From: UBA1822 sp963615055 | Lineage (GTDB): Bacteria > Bacillota > Negativicutes > Veillonellales > Dialisteraceae | NCBI GenBank assembly: GCA_963615055.1 | Contig: CAVEFO010000003.1 | Coordinates: 31,339 to 95,338, forward strand | DNA length: 64,000 nucleotides | Reading direction: 5' to 3' | Shown: piece after piece, positions 42,275 to 50,343 of the stretch | How positions within the stretch are numbered: position 1 is the first letter of the stretch | Layout of the letters: every line of letters starts with the position of its first letter | Program-made: the position numbers and the translations under genes | Notes under the pieces: model-generated | What the model was told of the DNA's origin: nothing | Database searches by the model: none | What the model saw: the letters and a program-made list of their open reading frames with translations, nothing else

Positions 42275-42310
42275 AAAAGGGCTCTGCAGGTAAAACTGCG
42301 GAGCCCTTTT
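42275..42310. terminator. Bidirectional terminator between ABC operon and toxin-antitoxin locus
   Basis: AAAAGGGCTCTGCAG / CTGCGGAGCCCTTTT with a 5-base loop; suits both converging transcripts. Confidence 0.9.
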
Positions 42311-42317
42311 GGTTTAT

Positions 42318-42599
42318 TCAGAAGACGTCGCTGTGTGTGCCGGTGCGGGTCAGGTAGAGGATGAGTTTGTTGTTATTGATTTTGTAAATCAAGAGCCAAT
42401 CCGGTGTGATGTGGCACTCGCGGCAGCCGAGCTATTCTCCCGAAAGGCTGTGGTCTTTGTACTTTTGCGGCAAAGGATCGCCGGCAGCCAGCGTATTGAC
42501 AACGTAGCCAATCAGAGACAGATCATAGCCGCGTTTCCGAATCCGCTTCAAGTCTTTTTTGAAAAGAGCGGTCTGCTGGATTTGATAGCGCGGCGTCAT
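42318..42599 (-). pseudogene. yafQ: YafQ-family mRNA-interferase toxin with an in-frame amber stop
   Basis: The frame starting ATG at 42599 (overlapping the antitoxin stop, ATGA) reads MTPRYQIQQTALFKKDLKRI.. KYKDHSLSGE, then TAG at 42434-42432 (codon 56), then LGCRECHITPDWLLIYKI.. to TGA at 42318. Without the TAG this would be a full 93-residue YafQ/RelE-fold toxin; the stop replaces the residue, normally aromatic, between SGE and the catalytic RECHI-PDWLLIY block. The distal half carries the family's essential His and Asp residues, so the product is expected to be inactive. The rest of the frame is undamaged, so the mutation is probably recent (or selected). Confidence 0.85.
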
Positions 42600-42880
42600 T
42601 TATCCAGATCCTCTAAGAGTTCTTCGAAACTGTTGTACGATTTTCCGCGTGTGGGATCTTTTTCCATCGCTTCCACTTCGCGGATCGCTTCCAGCGTGCT
42701 CTGATTCGGGATGTCGCCGCTGATGTCGAAGGGGATACGGTATTCGCGGACGGTTTTTCGCATAAACAAATTGATGGCCGTCGTCATCGACATGCCCATG
42801 TCGCGGCAAAACGCTTCAAAATCTTTTTTTGTCTCGGCGTTGACGCGGATATTCAAGTTCACATTGGCTGTAGTTTCCAT
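42596..42880 (-). CDS. dinJ: DinJ/RelB-family antitoxin
   Basis: 94 residues. N-terminal ribbon-helix-helix DNA-binding domain (VNLNIRVNAETKKDFEAFCRDMGMSMTTAINLFMRK), C-terminal toxin-binding tail. Start ATG 42880 follows a near-perfect AGGAGGTG. The gene is first in a two-gene operon with the broken yafQ. DinJ-type proteins repress their own promoter, and a small palindrome overlaps the -10 here. Confidence 0.93.
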   Translation of the reverse strand: METTANVNLNIRVNAETKKDFEAFCRDMGMSMTTAINLFMRKTVREYRIPFDISGDIPNQSTLEAIREVEAMEKDPTRGKSYNSFEELLEDLDK

Positions 42881-42904
42881 GATAGCACCTCCTAATGTTT
42901 TATG

Positions 42905-42939
42905 TTTATAGTATAAAGTGTTTTTCGTTACAATGTCAA
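42905..42939 (-). promoter_or_regulatory. Promoter and candidate operator of dinJ-yafQ
   Basis: On the minus strand TTGACA (42939-42934), 18 bp spacer, TATACT (42915-42910). The palindrome TTTATA-G-TATAAA (42905-42917) covers the -10 and could be the autoregulatory operator. Confidence 0.7.
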
Positions 42940-43002
42940 TGGATTTATTGAGGAAAGACTTGACGCACAGCTGTTTGTGTTGCCAAAGTTTATCATGTGC
43001 GG

Positions 43003-43036
43003 TCAACGGTTAACGGATTACGGCAACGGATTTGTC
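43003..43036 (-). repeat. Short-period repeat R-D covering the 3' end of queG
   Basis: Minus strand: CCGTTGCCGTAATCCGTTAA and CCGTTGACCG. The queG stop TAA (43020-43018) and the codons for the last residues (P-L-P) lie within it. Confidence 0.6.
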
Positions 43037-43902
43037 AGTTCCCAATTTCTAAGCAAAATATTTTTCCCGCGCCAGGCGAAGGCGTAGTCGCCATAGGTCC
43101 GCTCGAAGGCGCGGTGGGGGAGGGGGGCTAGGTCTTCTTTTGTAAGGCGGGGGATGCGATTCTCTCGGATTTCGGGGAGCGGGGAAGTGGCGGCGGATTC
43201 ATTGTAGGGGCAGTGTTTTTGACATTCGTCGCAGCCGAAAATTAGGGGCGTCTTGGCGATGATGGTTTCTTCTTCTTGCGTCAGTGCTTTTTTTTGCGTG
43301 AGATAGGATTTGCAGCGGTTTCTTTGCATACCGGTCTCCGAAAGGGCGCGGCCGGGGCAGGCGGCGAGGCATTTCGTGCAGGCGCCGCAGGAAAGGGAAA
43401 GCGGCGTGTCCGGCTCGAGAGGGAGATTTGTCAGGAGTGCGCCGATCGTGAAGTTGGAGCCGTATTTCGGATGGATGAGGCAGTGATTTTTGCCGTAGAA
43501 ACCAAGACCTGCGAGGTAGGCGAGGTGGCGGTCGACGAGGGGCGAGGTGTCGCAGATGGGAAGAAACGCGGCGGCGGGCGCTTTTTCGGAAAGAATCGCG
43601 GCAAGGCGCAAAAGATAGGCGCGATTGATTTTGTGATAATCGCGTGCGCGGGCGTAGAGAGCGATATTCGCGTCCGTTTCTTTCGTTTCCACTTTGTAGG
43701 GAAAGAGGATGACGACGGCGGCGCGGGCGTCGGAAAGGAGTGCTTCGGTGTCCGTGCGTCGGGCTGCGTCACTTGGCACGAAGGGGACAGCGGGCTCTTT
43801 GGACAATATTTCCGCAAACGAGGCGGGAAACGGAAGGGGCGCGATGCCGCAAGCGTCGAGTGAGAGGTGACGGGCGGCGTCTTTGATGTCTTGTGCGGTC
43901 AA
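43018..43902 (-). CDS. queG: Epoxyqueuosine reductase
   Basis: Reduces epoxyqueuosine to queuosine in tRNA, the last step of the pathway, using cobalamin and two [4Fe-4S] clusters. 294 residues with DUF1730 N-terminal half (VVILFPYKVETKETDANIALYARARDYH; GFYGKNHCLIHPKYGS) and ferredoxin motifs CGACTKCLAACP and GCDECQKHCPYN. Likely starts at TTG 43902 (AAAGGA 8 bp upstream, TTGA overlap with the cobO stop); the longer frame is rejected. The C-terminal HEAT-like region is short and the tail ends in a dispersed repeat. QueG needs cob(II)alamin, which fits the adjacent cobO paralogue. Confidence 0.92.
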   Translation of the reverse strand: MTAQDIKDAARHLSLDACGIAPLPFPASFAEILSKEPAVPFVPSDAARRTDTEALLSDARAAVVILFPYKVETKETDANIALYARARDYHKINRAYLLRLAAILSEKAPAAAFLPICDTSPLVDRHLAYLAGLGFYGKNHCLIHPKYGSNFTIGALLTNLPLEPDTPLSLSCGACTKCLAACPGRALSETGMQRNRCKSYLTQKKALTQEEETIIAKTPLIFGCDECQKHCPYNESAATSPLPEIRENRIPRLTKEDLAPLPHRAFERTYGDYAFAWRGKNILLRNWELTNPLP

Positions 43903-44474
43903 TTTTCGATTCCTTTGCGCGCTTGGACGCCTTTGTCGTAGTAGTGCTTGATTTTTTTCATTTCCGTCACGAGGTCGGCCACGGCCAAGAGGCAATCGGG
44001 TGCGCCGCGTCCTGTCACGACGAGCTCTGTCTTCGGATTTCTGGCGGCCAGAATGCGGCGGGTGTCGTCATCCGTTGCCAAATCGTACCAGCAAGCTATA
44101 TTGTATTCGTCCAAAATGACGACGTCGTAGGTCTGCACGGCTTCGACGGCTTTTTCGATTCCGGCCAAAACGAGGTCGCGGTACTCTTTCGGCGGATGCC
44201 CGGCGGGGTAGATGGTGAGCGCATTTCCCCATGCTTTGATTTCTTCATCGGTGAGCATGCCTTCTTTGGCAATAAAATACGGTTTCCCGACGGTGATCAA
44301 AGTGATGCCGGGGACGGATTGCAAAATTTTCTGCTCGGAGTAGGCGAGCGATTTCATGAATTGGATGAAACAAACGGTCTTCCCGGCGCCGACCGCGCGA
44401 ATGGCCAGGCCGATGGCGGCGGTGGTTTTGCCTTTCCCGTCGCCGGTGTAAATCTGGATGCGTCCTTCGGTCAT
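43899..44474 (-). CDS. cobO: Cob(I)alamin adenosyltransferase (second copy)
   Basis: 191 residues, CobA/BtuR family: P-loop YTGDGKGKTTAAIGLAIRA, CFIQFMKSLAYSE, DVVILDEYNIACWYDL and VVTGRGAPDCLL. About the same length as the copy at 25711-26262 but clearly divergent; it may serve corrinoid salvage rather than de novo synthesis. Start ATG 44474 behind AAAGGAG. Translationally coupled to queG. Confidence 0.92.
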   Translation of the reverse strand: MTEGRIQIYTGDGKGKTTAAIGLAIRAVGAGKTVCFIQFMKSLAYSEQKILQSVPGITLITVGKPYFIAKEGMLTDEEIKAWGNALTIYPAGHPPKEYRDLVLAGIEKAVEAVQTYDVVILDEYNIACWYDLATDDDTRRILAARNPKTELVVTGRGAPDCLLAVADLVTEMKKIKHYYDKGVQARKGIEN

Positions 44475-44815
44475 GATGGAAACTCCTTTCGTGTGAGAAA
44501 TAGAGGAAACGGATTTGTTTTTCTTTATTATACACGAGGTGAGAGACGTGCGTCATAGTGACAGTCAAAAGTTAGAAGTTAAAAAATTAGCGGTGAGCAG
44601 TTTTTGAAAGCGGAAGCGGCTTCGCCGCATTATGAAATTGCGCGAAGCGCGTACCGTTTTTTCTAGAAGTTAGCAGCTGACGACTAATAACTGTCTTGCG
44701 CATGGGCAGAAAAGCCGAGCAGTCATCCGTGGCGGCTGTTTGGCGGCATAAAAAAAGTTCCGCAAACTTTATTTTGTCGGCGGAACCTTTTATTTCCTTT
44801 GTTTCCTCTGTTTCC
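44475..44815. other. Gene-free stretch between cobO-2 and the BI-1 gene
   Basis: 341 bp without a supported gene. It holds a possible minus-strand -10 (TATAAT at 44527-44532) for the cobO-queG operon, AGTTAGAAGTTAAAAAATTA-type repeats, R-C copy 3, and then sequence running to the BI-1 stop. Confidence 0.5.
44638..44728 (+). repeat. Dispersed intergenic repeat R-C, copy 3
   Basis: TTGCGCGAAGCGCGTACCG, AGAAGTTAGCAGCTGACGAC, TAATAACTGTCTTGCGCATG then AAAAGCCGAGCAGTCATCC: the most complete match to copy 1. Confidence 0.7.
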
Positions 44816-45523
44816 TTATTTTCTGTCGCCGAAAATGCGGAGCATGTAGAGGAAGAGATTGATGAAATCGAGGTAGAGGGTGAGCGCGCCCATGATGGCG
44901 ATTTTTTGGCCGTCGTCCGTCGCGCTTGTGTCGTGCGTCATGGCAATCTCGCGAATGCGCGCCGTGTCGTAGGCGGTGAGGCCGACGAAGATTAAAATGC
45001 CGGCGTAGGAGAGAATCAGCTGGAGCATTGTGTTTTCCAAGAAGAGATTCACGACGGTCGCGATGATGACGCCGAAGAGAGCCATGAGGCAGAGGCTACC
45101 CATACGGGAGAGATCTGTTTTTGTCGTGTAGCCGTAGACGCTCATGACGGCAAAGGTGCCGGCGGTCGTGAGGAAGACGGCGGAGATGCTCGAAAACGTG
45201 TACATAATGAAGATGGCGCTCATGGTGAGGCCGTTCAGCACGGAGTAAATAAGGAACATGGCCGTCGCCGTCTTAAGGGAGAGGCGTGTCACGGAAGCGG
45301 AGAGATGCCACACGAGGGCAATCGTCGCGATGAGAAGTCCCCATGTGCCGAATTTCGAAGCGAAGATGAGTCCTAAAAGAAGCGGGCTGCCCGCAACGAT
45401 CCAAGCAGTCGCGCCCGTGATGAGGAGGGCGATGGCCATCCACGCATAGACGTCGCGCATGAGCCCCGGCATATTGATGGAAAGTCCGCGCTCGTAAGTC
45501 AAATCGGAATTGTATGCGTTCAT
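44816..45523 (-). CDS. Bax inhibitor-1/YccA family membrane protein
   Basis: 235 residues with seven predicted hydrophobic segments and the BI-1 signature ILIFVGLTAYDTARIREIA near the C-terminus. Bacterial relatives are pH-sensitive Ca2+ leak channels or inhibit FtsH; the role here is unknown. Start ATG 45523 just behind AGGAG-like sequence. Single gene, divergent from trxB. Confidence 0.92.
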   Translation of the reverse strand: MNAYNSDLTYERGLSINMPGLMRDVYAWMAIALLITGATAWIVAGSPLLLGLIFASKFGTWGLLIATIALVWHLSASVTRLSLKTATAMFLIYSVLNGLTMSAIFIMYTFSSISAVFLTTAGTFAVMSVYGYTTKTDLSRMGSLCLMALFGVIIATVVNLFLENTMLQLILSYAGILIFVGLTAYDTARIREIAMTHDTSATDDGQKIAIMGALTLYLDFINLFLYMLRIFGDRK

Positions 45524-45598
45524 ATTTTTCTCCTGATGAAAACAGTTTCCCGAAATAGGGGAAACGGGTGACAAAGAGGATATTTCTTTGTTAATTTC

Positions 45599-45607
45599 AT
45601 TATAGCA
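45599..45607 (-). promoter_or_regulatory. Extended -10 promoter of the BI-1 gene
   Basis: Minus strand TGCTATAAT. Confidence 0.5.
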
Positions 45608-45622
45608 TAGGCGGCAAGCGGC

Positions 45623-45651
45623 TTGCAGGATTTTCGCGGCGCGGATATAAT
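45623..45651 (+). promoter_or_regulatory. Promoter of trxB-nth
   Basis: TTGCAG, 17 bp spacer, TATAAT. The -10 and following bases (ATATAATGTGGCAGA) are identical to those of the feoA promoter at 47639. Confidence 0.65.
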
Positions 45652-45694
45652 GTGGCAGATTCGGATATAAATTTTTCGATACGAGGTGATATCG

Positions 45695-46618
45695 ATGAAA
45701 CAGTATGATGTATTGGTGATCGGCGCGGGGCCGGCGGGGCTGACGGCGGCGATGTATACGGCGCGGAAGGAACTTTCGACCGGGCTGGTCTCGCCGGATG
45801 TCGGCGGGCAGATTTTGCTGACGGGCGAGATTGAAAATTATCCGGGCTTTGCGAGTGTCATGAGTTTTGATCTGACGGATCGAATGGAGGCGCAGGTGCG
45901 GCGGTATCCGGTCGCGTTTGAGACGGCATCTGTGGAAACATTGTCCGTGGCCGATGGCGGCGGTTTTTCGGCGCAGCTGGACGACGGCGGGGAAATCCGG
46001 GCGCGGGCGGTGATTGTGACGGCGGGACGGCGGCCGCGGACACTGGGCATTCCGGGGGAAACAGAGCTTGTGGGGCGCGGGGTCTCATATTGCGCGACTT
46101 GTGACGGGCCATTGTACCGCGGTAAAACGGCAGTGGTCGTCGGCGGCGGGGACAGCGCGGTGCAGGCGGCGACGGAGCTCTCCGATATTTGCACAAAAGT
46201 ATTTTTGCTCGTCCGGAACCGGCTGACGGCGCAGGAAATTTTGCAAAATCGGATGCGGCGGCGCGGCAATGTGGACATTCTGACAGGTGTCTCACCGATT
46301 CGGTTTTCCGGTGACGGGCGCCTTTCCTCTGTCCTTATCAACATTTCGGAAACGGGGGAAACGAAAGAAATGGCGGCGGACGGCTGTTTCATCGAAATCG
46401 GCGGTCTTCCGAATACCGGTTTCCTGCCCGAACAGCTCTTGCGGAATGCGGCGGGGGAAATTGTGACGGATCGCACCGGTGCGACGAATGTGCCGGGGCT
46501 CTTTGCGGCGGGCGACGTGACGGACAATCCGTATAAGCAGATTGTAATCGCGGCGGGTGAGGGTGCGGCGGCGGCGCTTTCGGCGCACGAATATCTTTTG
46601 AGGCAGCCATGCGTGTGA
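45695..46618 (+). CDS. trxB: Thioredoxin reductase (NAD(P)H-flavin)
   Basis: 307 residues. FAD loop VIGAGPAGLTAAMYTAR, redox pair in SYCATCDGPLYRGK, NAD(P)H loop VVGGGDSAVQAATELS and FAD-binding LFAAGDVTDNPYKQIVIAAGEG are all present. The typical HRR..F signature of NADPH enzymes is replaced by LLVRNRL, so cofactor choice is open. Start ATG 45695, with GAGGTGAT upstream; GTG 45686 is in frame. Overlaps nth by 10 bp. Confidence 0.92.
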   Translation: MKQYDVLVIGAGPAGLTAAMYTARKELSTGLVSPDVGGQILLTGEIENYPGFASVMSFDLTDRMEAQVRRYPVAFETASVETLSVADGGGFSAQLDDGGEIRARAVIVTAGRRPRTLGIPGETELVGRGVSYCATCDGPLYRGKTAVVVGGGDSAVQAATELSDICTKVFLLVRNRLTAQEILQNRMRRRGNVDILTGVSPIRFSGDGRLSSVLINISETGETKEMAADGCFIEIGGLPNTGFLPEQLLRNAAGEIVTDRTGATNVPGLFAAGDVTDNPYKQIVIAAGEGAAAALSAHEYLLRQPCV

Positions 46619-47244
46619 CGAAAGCGGTCAAAGCCGAGCAGCTCCGCATTTTGCAAGAGGTGTACGGCGGCGAAAAGACGGCGCTGCATTATACCAATCC
46701 TTTCACGTTCATTGTCGCGGTCGTCCTCTCGGCGCAATGCACGGATGCGCGGGTGAATCTGATTACGGCGCGTATTTTTCCGCGTTTGGACAGTCCGGAA
46801 AAGATGCGGGCGCTTTCCTTGCACGAATTGGAAAATGAAATTAAAGATTGCGGCCTGTATCATGCGAAGGCGAAGCATCTTTTAGGGCTCTGCGACAGAC
46901 TCATTGAGGACTATGGCGGCGAAGTGCCGGAAGATTTCGATGATCTTGTGCGCCTTCCCGGCGTGGGGAGGAAGACGGCCAATGTCGTCCGAAGTGTTCT
47001 CTTCGGCCATCCGGCGATTGCCGTCGATACGCACGTCTTTCGCGTATCCAATCGTTTGAAATTGGCGACGGGAGAGACGCCGCTTGCCGTCGAGCTGGGT
47101 CTTCAGAAGGCGGTCCCGAAAAAAGACTGGGGCGCGGCGCATCACTGGCTCATCTGGCACGGCCGTCGCATTTGCACGGCGCGGAATCCGAAATGTGAGG
47201 AATGTCCGCTTTGGGATGTGTGTCCGAGCAGGAATGAGAGATGA
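46609..47244 (+). CDS. nth: Endonuclease III
   Basis: Removes oxidised pyrimidines from DNA. 211 residues: VVLSAQCTDARVN, helix-hairpin-helix LPGVGRKTANVV with the catalytic Lys, catalytic Asp in AVDTHVFRV and the cluster C-x6-C-x2-C-x5-C (CTARNPKCEECPLWDVC). Its stop TGA is the first GA-TGA-GGG of a run of R-B repeats. Confidence 0.95.
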   Translation: MRVTKAVKAEQLRILQEVYGGEKTALHYTNPFTFIVAVVLSAQCTDARVNLITARIFPRLDSPEKMRALSLHELENEIKDCGLYHAKAKHLLGLCDRLIEDYGGEVPEDFDDLVRLPGVGRKTANVVRSVLFGHPAIAVDTHVFRVSNRLKLATGETPLAVELGLQKAVPKKDWGAAHHWLIWHGRRICTARNPKCEECPLWDVCPSRNER

Positions 47245-47450
47245 GGGATGAGCAATGAGGGGGCGCGCTTTTTCATCTTGGCTTTTGGTGGCGTTGGCGG
47301 CGATTATTTTTTGCAAGATAGAGATGAGAGGGCGTGCTTTTTTGGCGCTGGGCTTTTGCGGCGTTTGAGGTGATTGTTTTCGCAAGATAGAGATGAGGGG
47401 CGGGGCTTTTTCTTGCTTGGCTTTTGGCGGCAGGCGCAAGATAGTTGTTA
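47239..47450 (+). repeat. Three R-B repeat units after nth
   Basis: Units start at about 47239, 47322 and 47392: GATGAGNGGGCGNGCTTTTT, CTTGGCTTTTGGTGGC, GCAAGATAGA. Same family as 59599-60187. The first unit supplies the nth stop codon. Confidence 0.75.
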
Positions 47451-47472
47451 GTTATTAGCTGTCAGCTGTTGG
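47433..47472 (-). repeat. Repeat R-C, inverted partial copy
   Basis: Minus strand CAGCTGACAGCTAATAACTA then CTATCTTGCGC; fused to the last R-B unit. Confidence 0.55.
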
Positions 47473-47498
47473 GTTTTGGCAACACATCGAGATGTGCG

Positions 47499-47530
47499 TT
47501 ACGGATAACGGATAACGGATAACGGACGAT
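47499..47530 (+). repeat. Short-period repeat R-D, copy 3
   Basis: Four ACGGATA / ACGGAC units in a row (ACGGATAACGGATAACGG..). Confidence 0.7.
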
Positions 47531-47615
47531 GTTGAGGACTGCTGTGTGAACATTAAAACGGAAGCGATCCATTGGTGATCGTTTCCTTTTTTATTGTCGT
47601 TTATTGGCAAAACGA

Positions 47616-47644
47616 TTGACAGATATTTTCCTGTGACATATAAT
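47616..47644 (+). promoter_or_regulatory. Promoter of the feo operon
   Basis: TTGACA, 17 bp spacer, TATAAT: full consensus. Confidence 0.85.
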
Positions 47645-47651
47645 GTGGCAG

Positions 47652-47671
47652 AAATTAGGCAAGACTAATTT
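47652..47671 (+). promoter_or_regulatory. Candidate metal-repressor operator of feoAB
   Basis: AAATTAG-GCAAGA-CTAATTT: perfect 7-bp inverted repeat starting 8 bp after the -10, where a repressor would block initiation. The TTAGG half-site resembles DtxR/IdeR-type boxes more than a classical Fur box; the assignment is by eye. Confidence 0.6.
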
Positions 47672-47740
47672 TTAATATTTTGGTTTCCGGAAGAAATATT
47701 TTGCCAGACTTTATTTCTTAGAAAGGAAGGACAAAGAGAA

Positions 47741-47965
47741 ATGAGACTGAGTGAAGCAAAGCCCGGCACGGAGGTGCGCGTGGAGGGGATTGATGCGTCG
47801 GAGCTCAAGACGCGGCTCATGAGCATGGGACTCGTGAAGGGTACGAAGGTGAAGGTGCTCCGCACGGGACCGATGGGGGATCCGCTCGCGATCCTCGTCC
47901 GTTCGTATAAAATGGCGATTCGTCTTCAGGACGCGGCGAAAATTTCCGTGTCCCTCATTGCGTAA
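47741..47965 (+). CDS. feoA: Ferrous iron transport protein A
   Basis: 74-residue SH3-like protein that modulates FeoB. LSEAKPGTEVRVEGI, LKTRLMSMGLVKGTKVKVLRTGPMGDPLAI and the C-terminal YKMAIRLQDAAKI strand are typical. AGAAAGGAAGG lies before the ATG. 11 bp upstream of feoB. Confidence 0.94.
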   Translation: MRLSEAKPGTEVRVEGIDASELKTRLMSMGLVKGTKVKVLRTGPMGDPLAILVRSYKMAIRLQDAAKISVSLIA

Positions 47966-47976
47966 GGAGGTCTGGC

Positions 47977-49872
47977 ATGGCATTTTTATCTGTTGCTCTG
48001 ACCGGCAATCCGAATACCGGGAAATCCACCGTTTTCAATGGATTGACGGGGATTCGGCAAAAGATAGGAAACTGGCCGGGCGTCACGGTCGATAAGAAAC
48101 AGGGGTACACGAATTACAAGGGTCGCGCGATTGCGGTCATGGATTTGCCGGGGACGTACAGCCTGAACGCGCGTTCGCCGGAAGAAAAAATTGTCGAGAA
48201 TTATCTGACGAATGAGAAACCGGATATCGTCGTCGACGTGATTGATTCGTCCAATATTGAGCGCAATCTGTTTCTGGCGCTGCAACTTCTGGAGCGTCGC
48301 ATCCCGGTGCTGCTGGATCTCAATATGCAGGACGAGGCGAAGAAGAAAGGAATTTCCATTTCCGCCAAAAAACTGTCGGAAAAGCTGGGGATGCCGGTCG
48401 TCGAGACGGTCGCGCACAGCAAAAAATCCATGGAAGGGCTTTTGGATGTCTTCACCTCGACGGTGATGTCCGCGTACAAAAATTCCGATGCGGTCGAAGC
48501 GTATATCGCCAAGGTCGAGGCGCTTCGCCAAGAAATTTCCGACGCGGATAAAGCGGAAGAAGCTGTCATGGAAGCGCGCTACGCTTTTATCGATGAAATT
48601 GTCGCCGAATGTGTCACGAAAACGCACGCGGGGACGGATTTGTCCGAGAAACTGGATTCCGTCCTGGCAAACGGTTTCCTCGCCATCCCGGTGATGCTCG
48701 TCATGCTGTATGTCATGTTCCAGATTACTTTCGCCTGGATCGGGCAGCCGATTGCGGACTGGGTGGACGTCCTGATCAATGAGGATTTATTGGAAACGGT
48801 GCAGGGGGCGCTCGAAGAAGCGGAGGTCGCGCCGTGGATGCAATCGCTCATCTGCGACGGTATCATCGCCGGTGTGGGCGGCGTCATCACCTTTGTCCCG
48901 CTCATTTTTGTGCTCTTCTTCGTGCTTTCTTTCTTGGACGGCACGGGCTATATGGCGCGCGTCGCGTACATTTTGGATCCGCTCATGCGCCGCATCGGGC
49001 TTTCCGGCAAAGCCATCATGCCGATTATCTGCGGCTTCGGCTGCGCGGTCCCCGGCATCATGGGCGCGCGGGCGCTCGATTCCAATAAAGACCGCATGAT
49101 TACCATTCTGGTCACGCCGTTTCTGACCTGCGGCGCAAAACTTCCGATTCTGGCGCTTTTCGGCGCGGTGTTCTTCGGCGAATATGCGGCGGACGTCGTC
49201 TTTGCCATGTATATCGTCGGCATTTTGGGCGCGGTCTTTGCGTCGGCGATTTACTCCAAGACACTTTTCAAAGCGGAAGATATTTCCTTCGTCCTCGAGC
49301 TCCCGCCGTACCGCATTCCCGATATGAAGACGGTGCTTTTGGAAACGTGGGACAAAGGGAAAGGCTATCTCATCAAAGCCGGGACGATTATTCTGGCGAT
49401 GTCCATTATCATCTGGTTCCTGTCGAATTACAATCTGTCCGGCCAAGTCGAGGACATGTCCGAATCTTTCATGGCGACCATCGGCGGCTGGATGGGGATG
49501 CTCTTTGCACTCCACGGTTTCAATACGTGGGAAGCCGGCGCGGCCGTCATTTCCGGGATCATGGCCAAGGAAGCCGTCGTGTCCACCATGGGCATTCTCT
49601 ACGGGCTCCCGGAGCTCGATCCCGACATGGAAGGCGCGGAAATGATGGAAACGGTCGCCGGCTCGGATTTGCAGACGGCCTTCACGGCGATGAGCGCGCT
49701 TGCGTTTATGGTCTTCAGCCAGCTTTACACGCCGTGCATGACGGCGCTCGGGACGATCAAAAAGGAAACGAACAGCTGGAAATGGATGGGCTTTTCGGCG
49801 CTCTCCAATTTTGTGATTGCTTGGTGTGTCTCGCTCGTCGTCTACTGGATCGGCACGGCACTCGGTTTCTGA
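47977..49872 (+). CDS. feoB: Ferrous iron transport protein B
   Basis: Fe2+ uptake across the inner membrane. 631 residues: N-terminal G domain (G1 GNPNTGKST, G3 DLPGTYSL, G4 NMQDEA), a GDI-like spacer, and a polytopic C-terminal domain with two Gate motifs (LDPLMRRIGLSGKAIMPIICGFGCAVPGI; TPFLTCGAKLPI) including the conserved Cys. Somewhat short compared with ~700-770-residue FeoB, mostly in loops. Confidence 0.96.
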   Translation: MAFLSVALTGNPNTGKSTVFNGLTGIRQKIGNWPGVTVDKKQGYTNYKGRAIAVMDLPGTYSLNARSPEEKIVENYLTNEKPDIVVDVIDSSNIERNLFLALQLLERRIPVLLDLNMQDEAKKKGISISAKKLSEKLGMPVVETVAHSKKSMEGLLDVFTSTVMSAYKNSDAVEAYIAKVEALRQEISDADKAEEAVMEARYAFIDEIVAECVTKTHAGTDLSEKLDSVLANGFLAIPVMLVMLYVMFQITFAWIGQPIADWVDVLINEDLLETVQGALEEAEVAPWMQSLICDGIIAGVGGVITFVPLIFVLFFVLSFLDGTGYMARVAYILDPLMRRIGLSGKAIMPIICGFGCAVPGIMGARALDSNKDRMITILVTPFLTCGAKLPILALFGAVFFGEYAADVVFAMYIVGILGAVFASAIYSKTLFKAEDISFVLELPPYRIPDMKTVLLETWDKGKGYLIKAGTIILAMSIIIWFLSNYNLSGQVEDMSESFMATIGGWMGMLFALHGFNTWEAGAAVISGIMAKEAVVSTMGILYGLPELDPDMEGAEMMETVAGSDLQTAFTAMSALAFMVFSQLYTPCMTALGTIKKETNSWKWMGFSALSNFVIAWCVSLVVYWIGTALGF

Positions 49873-49885
49873 GAAAGGAAATACG

Positions 49886-50215
49886 ATGCGTTCGGGGGAT
49901 GTCATCACGTGGTTGCTTTTCGCCGTGATTATGTTTTTCTTCTACATCGGCTTGAAGCACATTTACCGAAATTTTGTGCGGGGCGAATCGGATTGCTGCG
50001 CCAATGGGACGTGTCCGGCTTGCGCGGAATGCACGAAAGCGGAAACGACGAAACGCGAGCGCGACAACGCGGCCAAAGCTTGGGCGGCCATCCGAAAGGA
50101 AGCGGCCGAAAAAAGGAAGGCAGCAGCCGGGGAAACAAACTCGAAATATGCGTGCCCGGCATGTGAGGCGAGAGCCAAAGCGCGCGAAGCGGCGGAGAAG
50201 AATGAAATCCATTGA
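49886..50215 (+). CDS. FeoB-associated Cys-rich membrane protein
   Basis: 109 residues: one N-terminal membrane segment (DVITWLLFAVIMFFFYIGLKHIY), then two Cys clusters, DCCANGTCPACAEC and YACPACEA, with a charged Lys/Glu/Ala-rich helix between. Its position 13 bp after feoB and the CxxC clusters match the FeoB-associated Cys-rich proteins that replace FeoC in many Firmicutes; the second cluster (CPAC) is an extra compared with the shortest members. Possibly an iron or cluster sensor for FeoB. Confidence 0.85.
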   Translation: MRSGDVITWLLFAVIMFFFYIGLKHIYRNFVRGESDCCANGTCPACAECTKAETTKRERDNAAKAWAAIRKEAAEKRKAAAGETNSKYACPACEARAKAREAAEKNEIH

Positions 50216-50280
50216 TGTGTTTGCTTTTGCTTCTCAACGGTAAGAAAGCTGTTAGGCATTAGCGATTGGCTGTAAGCGGT

Positions 50281-50343
50281 AAGCGGTGTCGCTTGCGGGG
50301 ACGATGATATAAAATCGTCGCTGCAGACGACACCGCTTTTTTA
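50281..50343 (+). terminator. Terminator of the feo operon
   Basis: AAGCGGTGTCG / CGACACCGCTT outer stem with an inner GACGAT / ATCGTC stem, followed by TTTTT. The right arm runs into R-C copy 4. Confidence 0.8.

Noticed and set aside
42432..42434. Pyrrolysine or other recoding of the yafQ TAG
   Set aside because: No pyl genes or PYLIS-like element in view, and a single nonsense change is the simpler account.
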